This document shows positions 33,736-44,416 of a DNA stretch of 64,000 nucleotides, piece after piece. The stretch lies in NCBI RefSeq assembly GCF_002775205.1, contig NC_036465.1, forward strand, positions 518,638 to 582,637, given 5' to 3'. The notes below the pieces were generated by a model that was given only the letters and a program-made list of their open reading frames with translations, was not told the DNA's origin and searched no databases. Both the position numbers and the translations under genes were made by a program. Source of the stretch: Xiphophorus maculatus. Lineage: Eukaryota > Chordata > Actinopteri > Cyprinodontiformes > Poeciliidae. The stretch's first letter is position 1. The number at the start of each line of letters is the position of its first letter.

Positions 33736-34390
33736 AGCATCTCCTGAGGCTACAGTAAAGTCTTCCAGGAATACTCCCAGGCCATCAGCCAGGTGTATCC
33801 AGACATCCGCATCCAGGGGGAGAACTACCCCCCCACCCCGCTCAACAGGTGAGACTGAAGTTCTGGTTCTGGTTCCGGCTCTGGCTCTGGTTCTGCAACC
33901 TTCATCCTGAACTCGTCCTCTTCCTCAGGCTGGTCGGTAACCTGGTCTCCTACCTGAAGCTCCTCTCCATCCTCCTCATCATCAGCGGTCAGAACCCTTT
34001 CCCGCTCCTCGGTACCGACACACCTGCAGTTTGGACCTGGACTCAGAACAACAAGGTACCGAACCTGCTGTGCTGTTGCCGTAGCAACACATGCTGACGA
34101 TGGCATTCCTGTTTCCAGATCTTCTCGTGTCTGATGGCCTTCTTCATCAGTAACATGATGGAGACTCACTTCCTGTCTACGGGAGCCTTCGAAGTCACGC
34201 TGAACGGTGAGTCCTGATTGGTGCAGAGACCTGCAGCTTCCTGGTGTAACACTGTTTGTCTTCCCCAGACGTTCCCGTGTGGTCCAAGCTGCAGTCGGGT
34301 TATGTTCCGAACATCCAGGAAATGTTCCGGATCCTCGACACACACCTGAAGATGAACCAGGCCGACCGCGTCACCTTCACCTCCTCTTAG
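31915..34390 (+). CDS. selenot: selenoprotein T (thioredoxin-like ER selenoprotein; probably the T2 paralogue)
   Basis: Five coding exons: 31915-32099, 33738-33848, 33929-34055, 34119-34206 and 34269-34390, in frame for 210 aa when TGA at 33745-33747 is read as selenocysteine. SELENOT is an ER membrane oxidoreductase of the Rdx thioredoxin-like family. Evidence: a signal/anchor (LLAALLLFTALTL), the redox motif C-I-S-U (Cys split across the exon 1/2 join) followed by GYSKVFQEY, YPDIRIQGENYPPTPLNR, the hydrophobic hairpin LKLLSILLIISG, then SCLMAFFISNMMETHFLSTGAFEVTLN and DVPVWSKLQSG. Each block aligns with selenoprotein T. T2 is my recollection of the fish paralogue and is not proven. Conventional ORF calls will stop at the UGA and miss this gene. 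A candidate SECIS lies in the 3' UTR. Intron 1 carries a hAT-like element and a (TG)n run abutting the exon 2 acceptor. Confidence 0.93.
32270..33420. mobile_element. hAT-like non-autonomous element with perfect 8-bp target duplication
   Basis: Identical 8-mers GTCCTAAC flank the element at 32262-32269 and 33421-33428. The left end is CAGGGGCTAGGATCTGATTT, and the reverse complement of the right end is CAGTGGCGATTCTAGCCCAG, an imperfect inverted pair. The 1.15-kb body has no transposase. It includes a triplicated unit of about 26 bp containing CACAGAAAGTAATGTAATG (32503-32585). Part of it matches the stretch at 14.85-15.1 kb. It lies in intron 1 of selenot. Confidence 0.85.
33655..33733. repeat. 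(TG)39 microsatellite against the selenot exon 2 acceptor
   Basis: An uninterrupted TG run of about 79 bases. It ends four bases before the intron's terminal dinucleotide: the intron finishes TGTGTCCAG and exon 2 begins at 33738. The usual pyrimidine tract is replaced by this alternating run. Confidence 0.97.
33745..33747 (+). other. selenot: selenocysteine codon (in-frame TGA) of selenot
   Basis: TGA at the fourth position of the CxxU redox motif (C-I-S-U-G). The frame continues with strong selenoprotein T similarity on both sides, so this is recoding and not a disabling stop. Confidence 0.93.
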
Positions 34391-34474
34391 AGCCGTGCCA
34401 CCTTCTCCTGGATCATCTGACCTCTGACCTGTCTCCCAGCCGTGCTGCGTTCAGGCTCAATGGGACATTCAGCT

Positions 34475-34540
34475 GTTGGCATTCATGAAGGCGTGGCCTT
34501 AAAGCGGATCTGCCGGGCTGTGCCGGATGTCTCCGCCTCC
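34475..34540 (+). promoter_or_regulatory. candidate SECIS element in selenot 3' UTR
   Basis: The core ATGA at 34485-34488 is followed after 12 bases by AAA at 34501-34503 and later by GGAT at 34525-34528. The 9-base arm GGCGTGGCC (34490-34498) pairs with GGCTGTGCC (34516-34524) through Watson-Crick and G-U pairs, giving a stem between the core and the apical AAA. This matches the eukaryotic SECIS layout (ATGA, stem, AA in the loop, GA). The lower helix below the core looks weak by eye, which is the main doubt. Confidence 0.6.
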
Positions 34541-34792
34541 ATGCTGACTCCCATGATGCACTGGCCATCAGCTGGCGTGGATGACGGTCACAAGACCCTT
34601 CGCGCTCTTATGTCATTTGTTTACGTTCTTGGTTTATGGATCCAGTCGGCCCGGTTCTGGTACCACTGGATCGGTTCTTTTCTTCCAACAATCAGCTTTT
34701 GTTTTATTTAAAGTTTGAGCTTTTATTGTGAAAACAGGAAGCTGGTCACATCAACCTTAACGATCAGCTGATGGATTGTTCACTCCACCTCA

Positions 34793-34798
34793 AATAAA
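34793..34798 (+). other. candidate poly(A) signal of selenot
   Basis: AATAAA about 400 bases after the selenot stop codon, preceded by a T-rich stretch. Cleavage here would keep the candidate SECIS inside the mRNA. Confidence 0.55.
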
Positions 34799-34815
34799 AA
34801 GTCTTAAAGGAAAAT

Positions 34816-36430
34816 TTCTTCTTCTGTGTTCTGCTTGGTGGGTTTCAGTTTGTTACCATGACGACAGATCAATTAATCCAGACCTGTCAATGATGCGTTT
34901 AAAGACCAACGTTAAACAAGTAAAACTGAAACCAATCAGCCAAATCTTTCAGTTCAAAACCAAAAGAAAACCGATATTATGATGAGTTAAATGTATTCAA
35001 TGACCTACATTCATTTGTTTACAGATTTTTGTTTGTTCTAAAGGAAACACTGGATAACTAAAGTTTTATTTCCAAAATTGAAGATAAAAATTTGAGAATA
35101 GGAAATTTGCTCGATATAATATAATTGCTGTTTTTCTGCCTGTATTCATATTCTTTCCACGTATAACTGGAAATTATGCATCAACACTACAAATTAATTT
35201 TCTTTCTAATAATTATATATTTATCACATTTTTTGTTAAATTTTCTTCTATGACAATTTCTGAATAAATGATTCTGGAAGCATTTGAAAAAATGTATAGT
35301 TGGGGTTTATTGTTTTAAGATATTAGTCATATATTGATCAGTTTAAAGAAGACATCTGTCATATTTAATAAAAGTTTCTGATGAACGTTCCTCAGTGAAT
35401 CGGAAAGACGGCTGAAGGTGCAGAAACGGAACGAGTCATTTTGTTTTTCTTCCGCTTCACCAACGGAAACAAGGACTTACCTTCATCATCGACGTCATTT
35501 CTAGAGTTCCTGTATTTGTTACAGAATCAAACATAATGTGAAACTTTTTAGGATTTACAGAAAGGTCTGAGGCCAAGCCGAACTTTAAAAACAAGTTTTC
35601 CTGATTATTTTCCATCCTGCAGAGGGCGCTGATGAGGCCTGTGCCGGGCAACAACTTCCGCTGCAACAGAACAAGAGAGGAAGCTGCCGTTAGTGTCAGA
35701 TTCAGCGGGACTGAGTCCGAGTTTTTCTCTTCTCCAGATCGGAACCAAAGTAATCCGGACTGCAGTGATCCATTCTGAGAAGGATCTGTTTCCAGGTGTC
35801 AGTGGGTCCCGGATCACACCTGGAGGACCCGCTGGTGGTGAGTCAGGAAGGCTAATGGCTAACAGCGGTGTTGTGGCGAAAAATGCTTCTGTGGGAAACT
35901 GAAGCATTTTCCCACAGCGACAGCTGCTGCTAGGTCCTGGTTCCGGAGCCGGTCCGACCACATGCCGGCTACCTGGTCATGTTTTAGGTGTTTGACACAC
36001 AGTGGTGTTGGATTGTTTAGTGTTTAGGTGGCTGCAAAGGATAAATGGTTTAAAATTCCGTTTGGATAGAAAGAACCGTCTGGTTCTGTGGATATGAACC
36101 TGATAGTCAGTCTTTTATGGCACAATAAAATCTGTTAGCATAAAGAATTGGAATACAAACCTGTATTTACACGGTAATATGTTCTCGTTTGGATCTGAAC
36201 CGTGATTGGTCGAGGCCTTGATGACGTGGATGAACCAGGAAGTGGTCAACAATAGATGATCGGAGACGATTCAATAATAACCTACACCAAAAAATGAGAA
36301 TAATTAAAATATAAGATACGGGCTTACTCTATCTCTTTTAGCAAAAGCCTAAAAAAAATAAAATAAAATAAAAAACAATGACCTGGAAGACGTAAGGTTA
36401 GTAAACAATCTGATGTTGACTGATGCTGAC
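34816..36430. other. intergenic, no gene recognised
   Basis: AT-rich flank with no conserved protein block. The short open frames near 35600-35960 have no match I recognise. Confidence 0.4.
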
Positions 36431-36439
36431 AAAAATAAC

Positions 36440-37200
36440 CTCCTGACCTACAAGCTAAATTAGACTCAATCTACGAAAGAAAGGAGCTTTTATCAGATCC
36501 AGAAGAAAATGGAGAAAAAACCGGTTCATTCTTCTGCAGACTGGAAAAGAGAAAGCAAGTAAAAAACCACATTCAGTCCCTTATTAACAATGAATGTTCA
36601 GACCAAACTGATTACAAAGAAAATTTGCAACTTTTGTCAAAACCTTTATTGCTCCTCTTTTTCAACCCAGACTGCGACCTTCTGCTAGTCAAAGACTTTG
36701 TCCCTCAAATCTCTGAGGATTTCAAGAAAAACTGCAACAAAGATATTAATATGGAAGAACTAGACAGCGCCACCATGTGCTTGAAACTGGATAAATCCCC
36801 GGTCCTGACGGCCTTACTGCCAATCTATAGACATTTCTGGGATTATCTGAGAATTTATATTCCAGGTGTTTAAAGATCTTATGTAATAATTCACTTCCTC
36901 CCAGCATGAAGCAGGGCGTCATCACCCTGAAACCCAAACAGGAAGAGACAGCAAGGTTCTAGACAACCACCTTCTAAACTGTGATTATAAACTACTGACA
37001 TTTATCTACACAAACAGACTAAAGACTGGCCTTAAGGAGGTTATTTCTGAAACCAAACAGGTTTTATGTTTAAAGATAAAAAACATCAGGCTGGTGCAGG
37101 ATTTACCTGAATACAGTGACCTGATTGAGGATAAACGTTTCATCCTTTTCCTTCTACAAAGCCTTTGACATGTTGGAGCATCAGTTTGTTTTTCGTTTTT
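36440..37200 (+). mobile_element. degenerate L1-like LINE fragment (reverse transcriptase part)
   Basis: Broken frames retain L1-type blocks. MEELDSATMCLKLDKSP with LPIYRHFWDYL corresponds to the region normally read as LxSGKSPGPDG...FYKxFW. Further on come RLKTGLKEVISETKQ and IKNIRLVQDLPEY, then a block with FYKAFDMLE that corresponds to the first RT catalytic region (xKAFDxVEW). Several frame changes occur within 0.8 kb. The element is 5'- and 3'-truncated. Sequence at 37.5-38.3 kb may be its downstream remnant, split by the SINE. Confidence 0.6.
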
Positions 37201-37234
37201 CAAGTTTTACACTTGTTTGGATTTGGACAAACCT

Positions 37235-37420
37235 CTGTAGAATGGTGCTGTGGCACGACCCACGTATTGAGGCCTTAGTCCTCGTGGCAGTGGTCACAGG
37301 TTTGATTCCCAGCCTGGCGACATTTGCTGCATGTCTTTCCTCTCTCTGTTCACCTGTTTCCTGTCAAACTACTTTCAAATAAAGGCCACTAGAGCCAACA
37401 AAACCTTTAAAAACAACAAC
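37235..37420 (+). mobile_element. tRNA-derived SINE
   Basis: A tRNA-like head carries the RNA polymerase III B box GGTTTGATTCC at 37299-37309. It is followed by the teleost SINE-like body (TTTGCTGCATGTCTTTCC, then AATAAAGGCCACTAGAGCC) and an A-rich tail. The layout resembles AFC-type SINEs of fish, but I give the family name only as a likeness. It seems to have inserted within or beside the L1-like remnant. Confidence 0.7.
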
Positions 37421-38352
37421 TTCTGTAGAGTAATAGAAACCCAGTGAAACAGAGCTGCAATGTTTCTCCCTTCCTCTTCATCTTGCCGTTGAAGTGATGA
37501 GTATCTTCATAAAATACTCAAATTGACCTAAATTAAACATTTTTGATTACCAAAATTATGACTAGCTGATGACACCACAAACTGGTTCCCTTTATTAGAA
37601 ATCGTTTCTAATGAAGGGAAATAGTTTCTGGTTTTGTCTCCCCAAAGGTTTGTTTAAAAACTGGATGCATAGATTTTGTTCTTAGATGTGACTTTGGTGT
37701 CGACAGACTTCCTGTTAAGTGATCTGCCTCTTCTGAACATGAACAGCTTCACTCCTCACCAAACTCCATCTGGAGCAGCAGAGATGAGCTGCAGGAATAA
37801 TTCTCTGTGTTCGCATCGCTGGATGGAAAATTGGTCCACAAGACATTTTCTAAATGATAATGGAGATTGGTTGAGGAACTTGGCTTATAATCTGGACCGC
37901 TCACTCTGAACTCTGACCCCTCTGTCAGCTAACCTTCAGTTACTTCAACTGTTTGGATCTAAAAAGTTACAAAAGTAACAAACAGATGAGTCAGCTTCTA
38001 ACTAACTTTATATTTAACTAACTATATTTATATATATGTTTTTATATTTTTCTATCTAACTTTATATTTCCTGTCTGACCAAATAAAAACTCAATTTTAA
38101 ATTTGTTTCCTGGTTCAGAGGTTAATAAGTGGAGAACTGCTGACCTTAAATCTCCTCTAAAGCTAAAAAAGTTCATTAAAATCCTCAATAATGTTTTTCC
38201 ATCCAGGGAATTTTTACCACAAAGATTCAACTTTGACACCAACAGATGGACCTTTTGGGGAAACTTTCAGGTCTGGATCTCAACTAAACTCTTCCTGCCT
38301 CACCTCTTAAAAACAGAGGATGTAACATTTGTAACATCCATCCTCCCCCCCA

Positions 38353-40101
38353 GTGGGTGAAGTTGATGCTGACTTTCTAAATGGACTCAATAACTTCTTT
38401 GGGAGGTTCGAGGCACTGAACAGTACTCCGGCAAAGAAAACTGTTCCCCACCAGGAAGAGGAGGCACTCTGCCTGGACACAGCCGATGTGTTGAAGACTC
38501 TGAAAAGAGTCAACCCACGGAAGGCCCCAGGCCCCGACAACATACCTGGGCGGGTGTTCAGGGAATGCGCAGGTCAGCTGGCTGGTGTCCTAACAGACAT
38601 TTTTAACACCTCACTGGACCAAGCCACAGTGCCAGCCTGTCTCAAAACTGCCTCCATCATTCCGGTGCCAAAGAAACCTCAAGTCACCTCTTTCAACGAT
38701 TACCGGCCTGTGGCACTGACTCCCATCATGATGAAGTGCTTTGAAAGGCTGGTAAAAGAACACATCGTCTCCAGACTCCCCTCCACATTCGACCCGTTCC
38801 AGTTTGCCTACCGCCGAAACTGCTCCACTGAGGACGCCATCTCCTCCGCCCTACACCTGAGCCTGGCTCACCTGGAGGAGAAGAACAATCATGTGCGGAT
38901 GTTGTTCCTGGACTTCAGCTCAGCGTTCAACACAATCATCCCACAGCATCTGGCAGGAAAACTGGGACACCTGGGCTTCAGCACCCCCCTGCGCAACTGG
39001 CTGCTAGACTTCCTCACCGACAGACCTCAGTCAGTCCGGATCGGACAACACACCTCCGATGTCATCACCCTCAGCACAGGCTCCCCTCAGGGCTGCGTCC
39101 TGAGCCCTCTGCTGTTCACTCTGATGACACACGACTGCGCCCCCAGGTTCGCCACCAACCACATCGTGAAGTTCGCGGACGACACAACGGTGGTGGGCCT
39201 CATCAGAGACGACAACGACCTGGACTACAGAGAGGAGGTGGAGCAGCTGGTGGACTGGTGCAGAGACAACAGCCTGATCCTGAACGTTGACAAGACGAAG
39301 GAGATGATCGTCGACTTCAGGAAGAACCGGCCCAGCCACGCTCCACTGCTCATCAACAGCTCGGCTGTGGAGGTGGTCAGCAGCACCAAATTCCTGGGGG
39401 TGCACATCACAAACGACCTCACCTGGACTGTGACCACCACGTCTCTGGTCAAGAGGGCACAGAAACGCTTGTATTTCCTGCGGAGGATGAGAAGAGCACA
39501 CCTGCCCCCGCCCATCCTCAAGACGTTCTACAGAAGCACCATAGAGAGCATTCTGACCAGCTGCCTCTCTGTGTGGTGTGGAGGCTGCAGCGCCTCCGAC
39601 TGGAAGAACGTGAGGAGAGTGGTGCGGACAGCAGAGAGGATCATCGGGGCCCCCCTTCCCTCCATTCAGGACATTTCATCCCAGCGCTGCGTGTCCCGAG
39701 GCCGAAACATCGTCAGTGACCCCTCACACCCCCACCATGGACTGTTCTCCCTGCTGCCCTCTGGAAAGAGGTTCTGCAGCATCTGGTGCAGGTCCACCTG
39801 GTTCTGAAACAGCTTTTTCCCACTTGCCATCAGACTGCTGAACTCTTAACTGGACTGCACTTAAAATCTGGTCTCCACTTCATACCTTGCACATGTACAG
39901 AGCTAAATAACTTCTATTTTACTGTCAGTCCTGCACTTTATATTTTATATTTATATTTTATACTGTATTTTATTTTATTCTGGAGTAACCTCACAATTGA
40001 AAGCTCAAAACATTGTCCTGAGCCGTATGCAACCAAATTTCGTTCTGTATTCACCCTGTGCATGCAAAATGACAATAAAGTCAGTCTAAGTCTAAGTCTA
40101 A
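38353..40101 (+). mobile_element. 5'-truncated L2-group LINE with near-complete reverse transcriptase
   Basis: A 484-codon open frame (38353-39807) holds the reverse transcriptase: [43 protein letters not shown] (first catalytic Asp), [14 protein letters not shown] and FADDTTVV (catalytic DD). The thumb and C-terminal region ends in [15 protein letters not shown] at 39805-39807 interrupts the last coding block; the same frame then continues NSFFPLAIRLLNS to a natural stop. The endonuclease domain is missing, so this is a 5'-truncated copy. The 3' end reads TGACAATAAAG followed by short repeats of AGTCTA, as in L2-type elements. The long intact frame suggests a fairly recent insertion. Confidence 0.85.
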
Positions 40102-40642
40102 TTTGGACCAGAACCGACCTGGTACTGAACAACCTGCTGATCCTGTAAATGTGAAAATAGAAAAACTGACTTTAAAAACCTTCAGAGCCTTAAAACTGAT
40201 GGAGAACAAGCAGGAAAATCAGCTGATAATGAACTGGATCTTTTTCAGAACTAGTTCCTCTTTCTTTTTAGTTTTTGTTTTTCTTTCTCCTCTGTTTGAT
40301 GTCTGACAAAATGTTATTTATTGATATTTTTAACTATTTTTCTTATAATTCTATGTGCCTTCAGCCTGGAAGACGTGATTTGTTCTTGAACGTTTCTGCC
40401 ACGTGATTCTGCACAATCGTTCAAAACGTTTAATAAAAAACAAACAGTAGATGATGGAGAGGGCCGAACTTCCCTTAGTTTTTACTTCAGACCTCCAGGT
40501 TCTGGTCCTGGTTCTGGTCCGAACCAGAACCAGAACCAGTCAGAAATGTCTGTTCCATGTTTTCACACAGAGTAAACCTGTAGATCACCTGGATCCAGGA
40601 CTGAACCCAGACAGCTGATTGGACCTCGGAACTCTTCAGGAC

Positions 40643-42323
40643 ATGAGCAGCTCGGTGAGTCGGTTGGATCTGCAGCCACCTGATCAGGTGATCAATGGCT
40701 CTTATTGATCGCTCTGCAGACCTCTGAGCGGCTGCACCTGTCCAGGTGAAGAAGGCTCCGCCCCCTGCTGACATCATGTCCTGTGTTTCAGGCTCAGAGG
40801 AAGCGGCGGCCCGCCGGAAGCTCTCTGGTCTCCAGAACCAAGACCAGCAGAGCAGTCAGTGGTCGGCCCCGCAGGACAGCCGGTGCCAGAGACCACGCCC
40901 CCCCCACGGAGCCCATCGACGTGATGGACGGCGCCGAGGACGGTCGGTGTAGAACCCGACGAACCTGGAACCTGTCCAGAACCTCCGGTCTGTGCTGAAG
41001 GTTCTGCAGAACGGTCCGGCTCATGTGGCTCTGCTGTGTCCAGGTGTGGAGGAAGTGGTGGACCTCACCTGCGAGGGATCAGAGTCTGCTGTGGTTGACC
41101 TGACGACCAACAACGAGTCGGAGCTGGTAAACAAACCGACCGACCGACCGACAGGAAGCTGCTTCTCACACACACATAACTCTGCTTCTCTCTCTCCTGC
41201 CCCCAGCTGGTGGACGAAGGTAAAACCTGGATCTGCTGTCATGACCTCATGCTGGACCAGTACCGGACCAGTAACAGACCTTCTTGGTTCTTCCATCAGG
41301 GCCTCCGGGTGAGAGCTATGTACTCAGCAGTGATGAAGATGAAGACGCGCCCACTGTCGTTCAAGCTGCCATCACCTCTACTGCACACACATCCAGGTAT
41401 TACACCGATCCCTGCTGATACACGTCCAGGTATTACACCGATCCCTGCTGATACACGTCCAGGTATTACACCCATCCCTGCTTGGTCTGGATTTTTCTCC
41501 ATCCATCCATTTTCTTCCACCTTTATCCTGTTGGGGTCGCTAGCACAGAGACACAGGACAAACAAACACACACACTCACTAAGGAGAATGTAGAAACCAA
41601 TCAACCTGACTGTCATGTTTCTGTGGGAGGAACCCAGAGAACCGGACAGAACCACCATGCACAGGGAGAACATGCAGAAAAGGCCAGGAATCAAACCCAG
41701 AACCTTCTTGCTGCAACAGTGTTACCCACTACTCCACTGTGCAGCCCAGATTTTTCTTCAGAATCTTTAACTTTGGGTCTTAGTCATGGTTCCGGCCGGG
41801 TCCAGTCAGGTCCGGTGTGTTCTGGGTTCTCCTTGTTGGAACCGGTTTTTAGTCACATGTACTTGTTTGTTTTTGGCCTTCTCGCTGTTTGGTTCTATTG
41901 AGCTCGTTTAAAAATGAATCAACCCTCCAGGAAGTAGATGGCTCCGGTCTGACATCAGTAACTTATTGCTGATTGGATACCAGAACCAGAACCTTTCAGG
42001 CTGTGTCTGTTGCAGGTTGACTCCAGGTCTCATCAGCTGCCCCGTCTGTCTGGACCTGTACTCCGAGGTGAGATTCCAGAACCGGATCAGAACCAGAATG
42101 TTGCTCTCTGGTCAGGTGGGTGGGCTTTACAACCCCAGTCCTGTGTTCTGATTGGCTCTTGTTTTCCTCACAGATCGTAGAGAGCGGGCGATTGGTCGTC
42201 TCCACGAAGTGCGGCCACGTGTTCTGCAGCCAGTGTCTGAGGGACGCTCTGACATCATCACACACCTGCCCCACCTGCAGGAAGCGGCTCACTTCGCGCC
42301 AGTACCACCCTCTTTACATCTGA
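40643..42323 (+). CDS. rnf4: RING finger protein 4, SUMO-targeted ubiquitin ligase
   Basis: Seven coding exons: 40643-40654, 40792-40942, 41044-41126, 41207-41219, 41300-41396, 42016-42067 and 42174-42323, in frame for 185 aa (human RNF4 is 190). RNF4 binds poly-SUMO chains through tandem SUMO-interaction motifs and ubiquitinates the modified proteins in the nucleus. Visible here: basic start MSSSAQRKRRPAG; SIM-like EEVVDLTCEG, AVVDLTTNN and LLVDEG; an acidic serine block YVLSSDEDED; and a C-terminal C3HC4 RING (CPVCLDLYSE, then KCGHVFCSQCL, then CPTCRKRL) ending in YHPLYI, which matches the family end YHPIYI. The first exon is only 12 nt of coding and rests on its GTGAGT donor, correct phase and family-like N-terminus. 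Exon 4 is a 13-nt microexon. Confidence 0.93.
41395..41475. repeat. 31-33-bp tandem repeat, about 2.5 copies, in rnf4 intron 5
   Basis: GGTATTACACCGATCCCTGC followed by TGATACACGTCCA is repeated; the third copy is partial and has CCC in place of CGA. The first copy overlaps the exon 5 donor. Confidence 0.85.
41490..41755 (-). mobile_element. tRNA-like SINE/dispersed repeat, antisense to rnf4
   Basis: Read on the minus strand, an A-box-like TGGAGTAGTGGG is followed by the B box GGTTTGATTCC, then CTGCATGTTCTCCCTGTGCA and a tail of (GGAT)n type. This matches the very common teleost repeat with tRNA-like head and GATGGATG tail. It lies in rnf4 intron 5. Confidence 0.65.
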
Positions 42324-44000
42324 CACCTGGTGACATCATCAGCGGACTGAGCTGCTATTGGCTGTCCTCAGTGGCGTCATCGTCGACAGTAATCCGCAGC
42401 GGTTGCTGAAAATATTTTTTTTTTATAGTTTGTGTTTAAAGATGGCGGATTGAATGATGTTTTCCTATTAAATATTATGGAGTAACAACGGCTGCTTGAC
42501 TGATTGGTCAGATGGCATCAGGCCCCGCCCACCAGGTCAACCACTCAACTCAGAGAACTAAATTCAAACTATCATGGTTTCCATTGTTTTGATTTCTAAA
42601 ATTCATTCTTATAAAATAAGGAGTAGCGCAGAAGGTCCAGCAGGGGGCGTGGTGTGACTCCAGTGAGTCCTGCAGCTGCTGTTTGAAGGTTCTGGTTCCG
42701 GTTTAGTCATTTCATTTCATCTGTAATTTAAACTTTTATCTTTCACCTTTTTAAATAAAATCTGTTCTCAAATTATTTAATTTCCTCCAAAGTTTATTTT
42801 TACTTGCTGTTTGGACCCTGGGAGCACCAGAACCAATCAGGTCCATAAATCTGCAGTTACCTCGTCACAACAGAACCGGTCCGATGGGAATAACTGTTCT
42901 GGATCTGAAAAAGGTTCTGGAGACTCTGGAAGTTCTACGTGTCGGGGAGAAATCACTTCTGAAGGAGTTCCTCAGGGTTCTGCTGTTTAATCATTTATAT
43001 GAAAATCTGCAACTGTAATAAAAATGCTAATTATCATTTCTGTCTGCATTCAACATAACTTTATCATCAGTTCTAAACCCACTCAGGTAAATCCTAACTG
43101 TTTACTGTCGGCACAGAAATCAAAATGGACGTTTTTTTAGGATCTAGTCCAGTTTATCTTTTAAAGCAAAATAAAAACTTGTAACTTGTCTGTCTTGGTT
43201 TTTGCTGGTCAGCTGAAGGTCGATGACCTGGAAGGAGCAGAACGGAAAACTTCTTCCGGATCACATCTGGGTCTTCAGTTTTCCTGCCGAGTCATGATCC
43301 ATCAGCAGCTTTCATCCCGTGACCCTGACTCATCGCCTCACCCACTTCCTGCTTTGGGAGATGAAACTTTATTGACAATGAGAAACAAACAGCAGACCAG
43401 AAGCTTCTGGATCCTCCACAGAACCCTGAGCCAGATTCTGAATCCGTGGTTCTGTTCCATCTAACTGAACCGGTGCTGGTTCTTTGGATCGCCTGAATGA
43501 TTCCTAAAATAAACACAAACATATGACAACATTCAAAGATTACTGAAGTTTTTAAGGTCACTGACTCGTTGACATGTTTGATTTTATTGTTTTATTTCTG
43601 ATCTGTTTGCTTCATTGTTTTGTTCTATTGCTCTATTTATAACACTGACTTTTCCAAAACATTAAAGATAAATAAATGAAAACATGTCGGTTTGGGAGTT
43701 TTACTGTTTGGTTCTGATTGAGTTCTGCAGGTGTGTTCTAGGATGAACCCCAACCCCCAAATTACTGTAAGCATAAAATATATATTTTTTAAATAATATA
43801 GAAATATTAAAAGCACAAAGACTGTTTTTTTTATTGATTTATTTATTTTTTATTGAAATGTGTTACAAAAAGCAATGCCAGTAGAAACTTGACTCGGGTG
43901 TTTTTCCTCCATATGCTTTAAGAAGCAACATCTGTTTAAAATCATTTACACACCAGCAGGTTGGAACTGGGAAAGTGACGTCAAAGTGAAATTAGCTTCT
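42324..44000. other. rnf4 3' flank, no gene recognised
   Basis: ATTAAA at 42467-42472 could serve as the rnf4 poly(A) signal; an AATAAA lies near 42755. No conserved coding block is seen. Confidence 0.4.
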
Positions 44001-44416
44001 GGTTCAGCTAGTAGCCGGTTCAGCTAGTAGCCGATTCAGCTAGTAGCCGATTCAGCTAGTAGCCGGTTCAGCTAGTAGCCGATTCAGCTAGTAGCCGGTT
44101 CAGCTAGTAGCCGGTTCAGCTAGTAGCCGATTCAGCTAGTAGCCGGTTCAGCTAGTAGCCGGTTCAGCTAGTAGCCGATTCAGCTAGTAGCCGGTTCAGC
44201 TAGTAGCCGGTTCAGCTAGTAGCCGGTTCAGCTAGTAGCCGATTCAGCTAGTAGCCGGTTCAGCTAGTAGCCGGTTCAGCTAGTAGCCGATTCAGCTAGT
44301 AGCCGATTCAGCTAGTAGCCGGTTCAGCTAGTAGCCGGTTCAGCTAGTAGCCGATTCAGCTAGTAGCCGGTTCAGCTAGTAGCCGATTCAGCTAGTAGCC
44401 GGTTCAGCTAGTAGCC
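44001..44416. repeat. minisatellite, 16-bp unit
   Basis: Twenty-six tandem copies of TTCAGCTAGTAGCCGG, with about a third of units ending CCGA. The array is otherwise almost perfectly homogeneous, which points to recent expansion. It lies about 1.1 kb upstream of the sqstm1 start codon. Confidence 0.97.

Noticed and set aside
33555-33740. Poly His-Thr frame on the minus strand
   Set aside because: It is the (TG)n microsatellite read in reverse.
33738-33747. Premature stop breaking the selenot frame
   Set aside because: The TGA occupies the Sec position of the C-x-x-U motif, homology continues after it, and a SECIS candidate is present.
37299-37309. tRNA gene suggested by a B-box-like sequence
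   Set aside because: There is no full cloverleaf; the body and A-rich tail mark a SINE.
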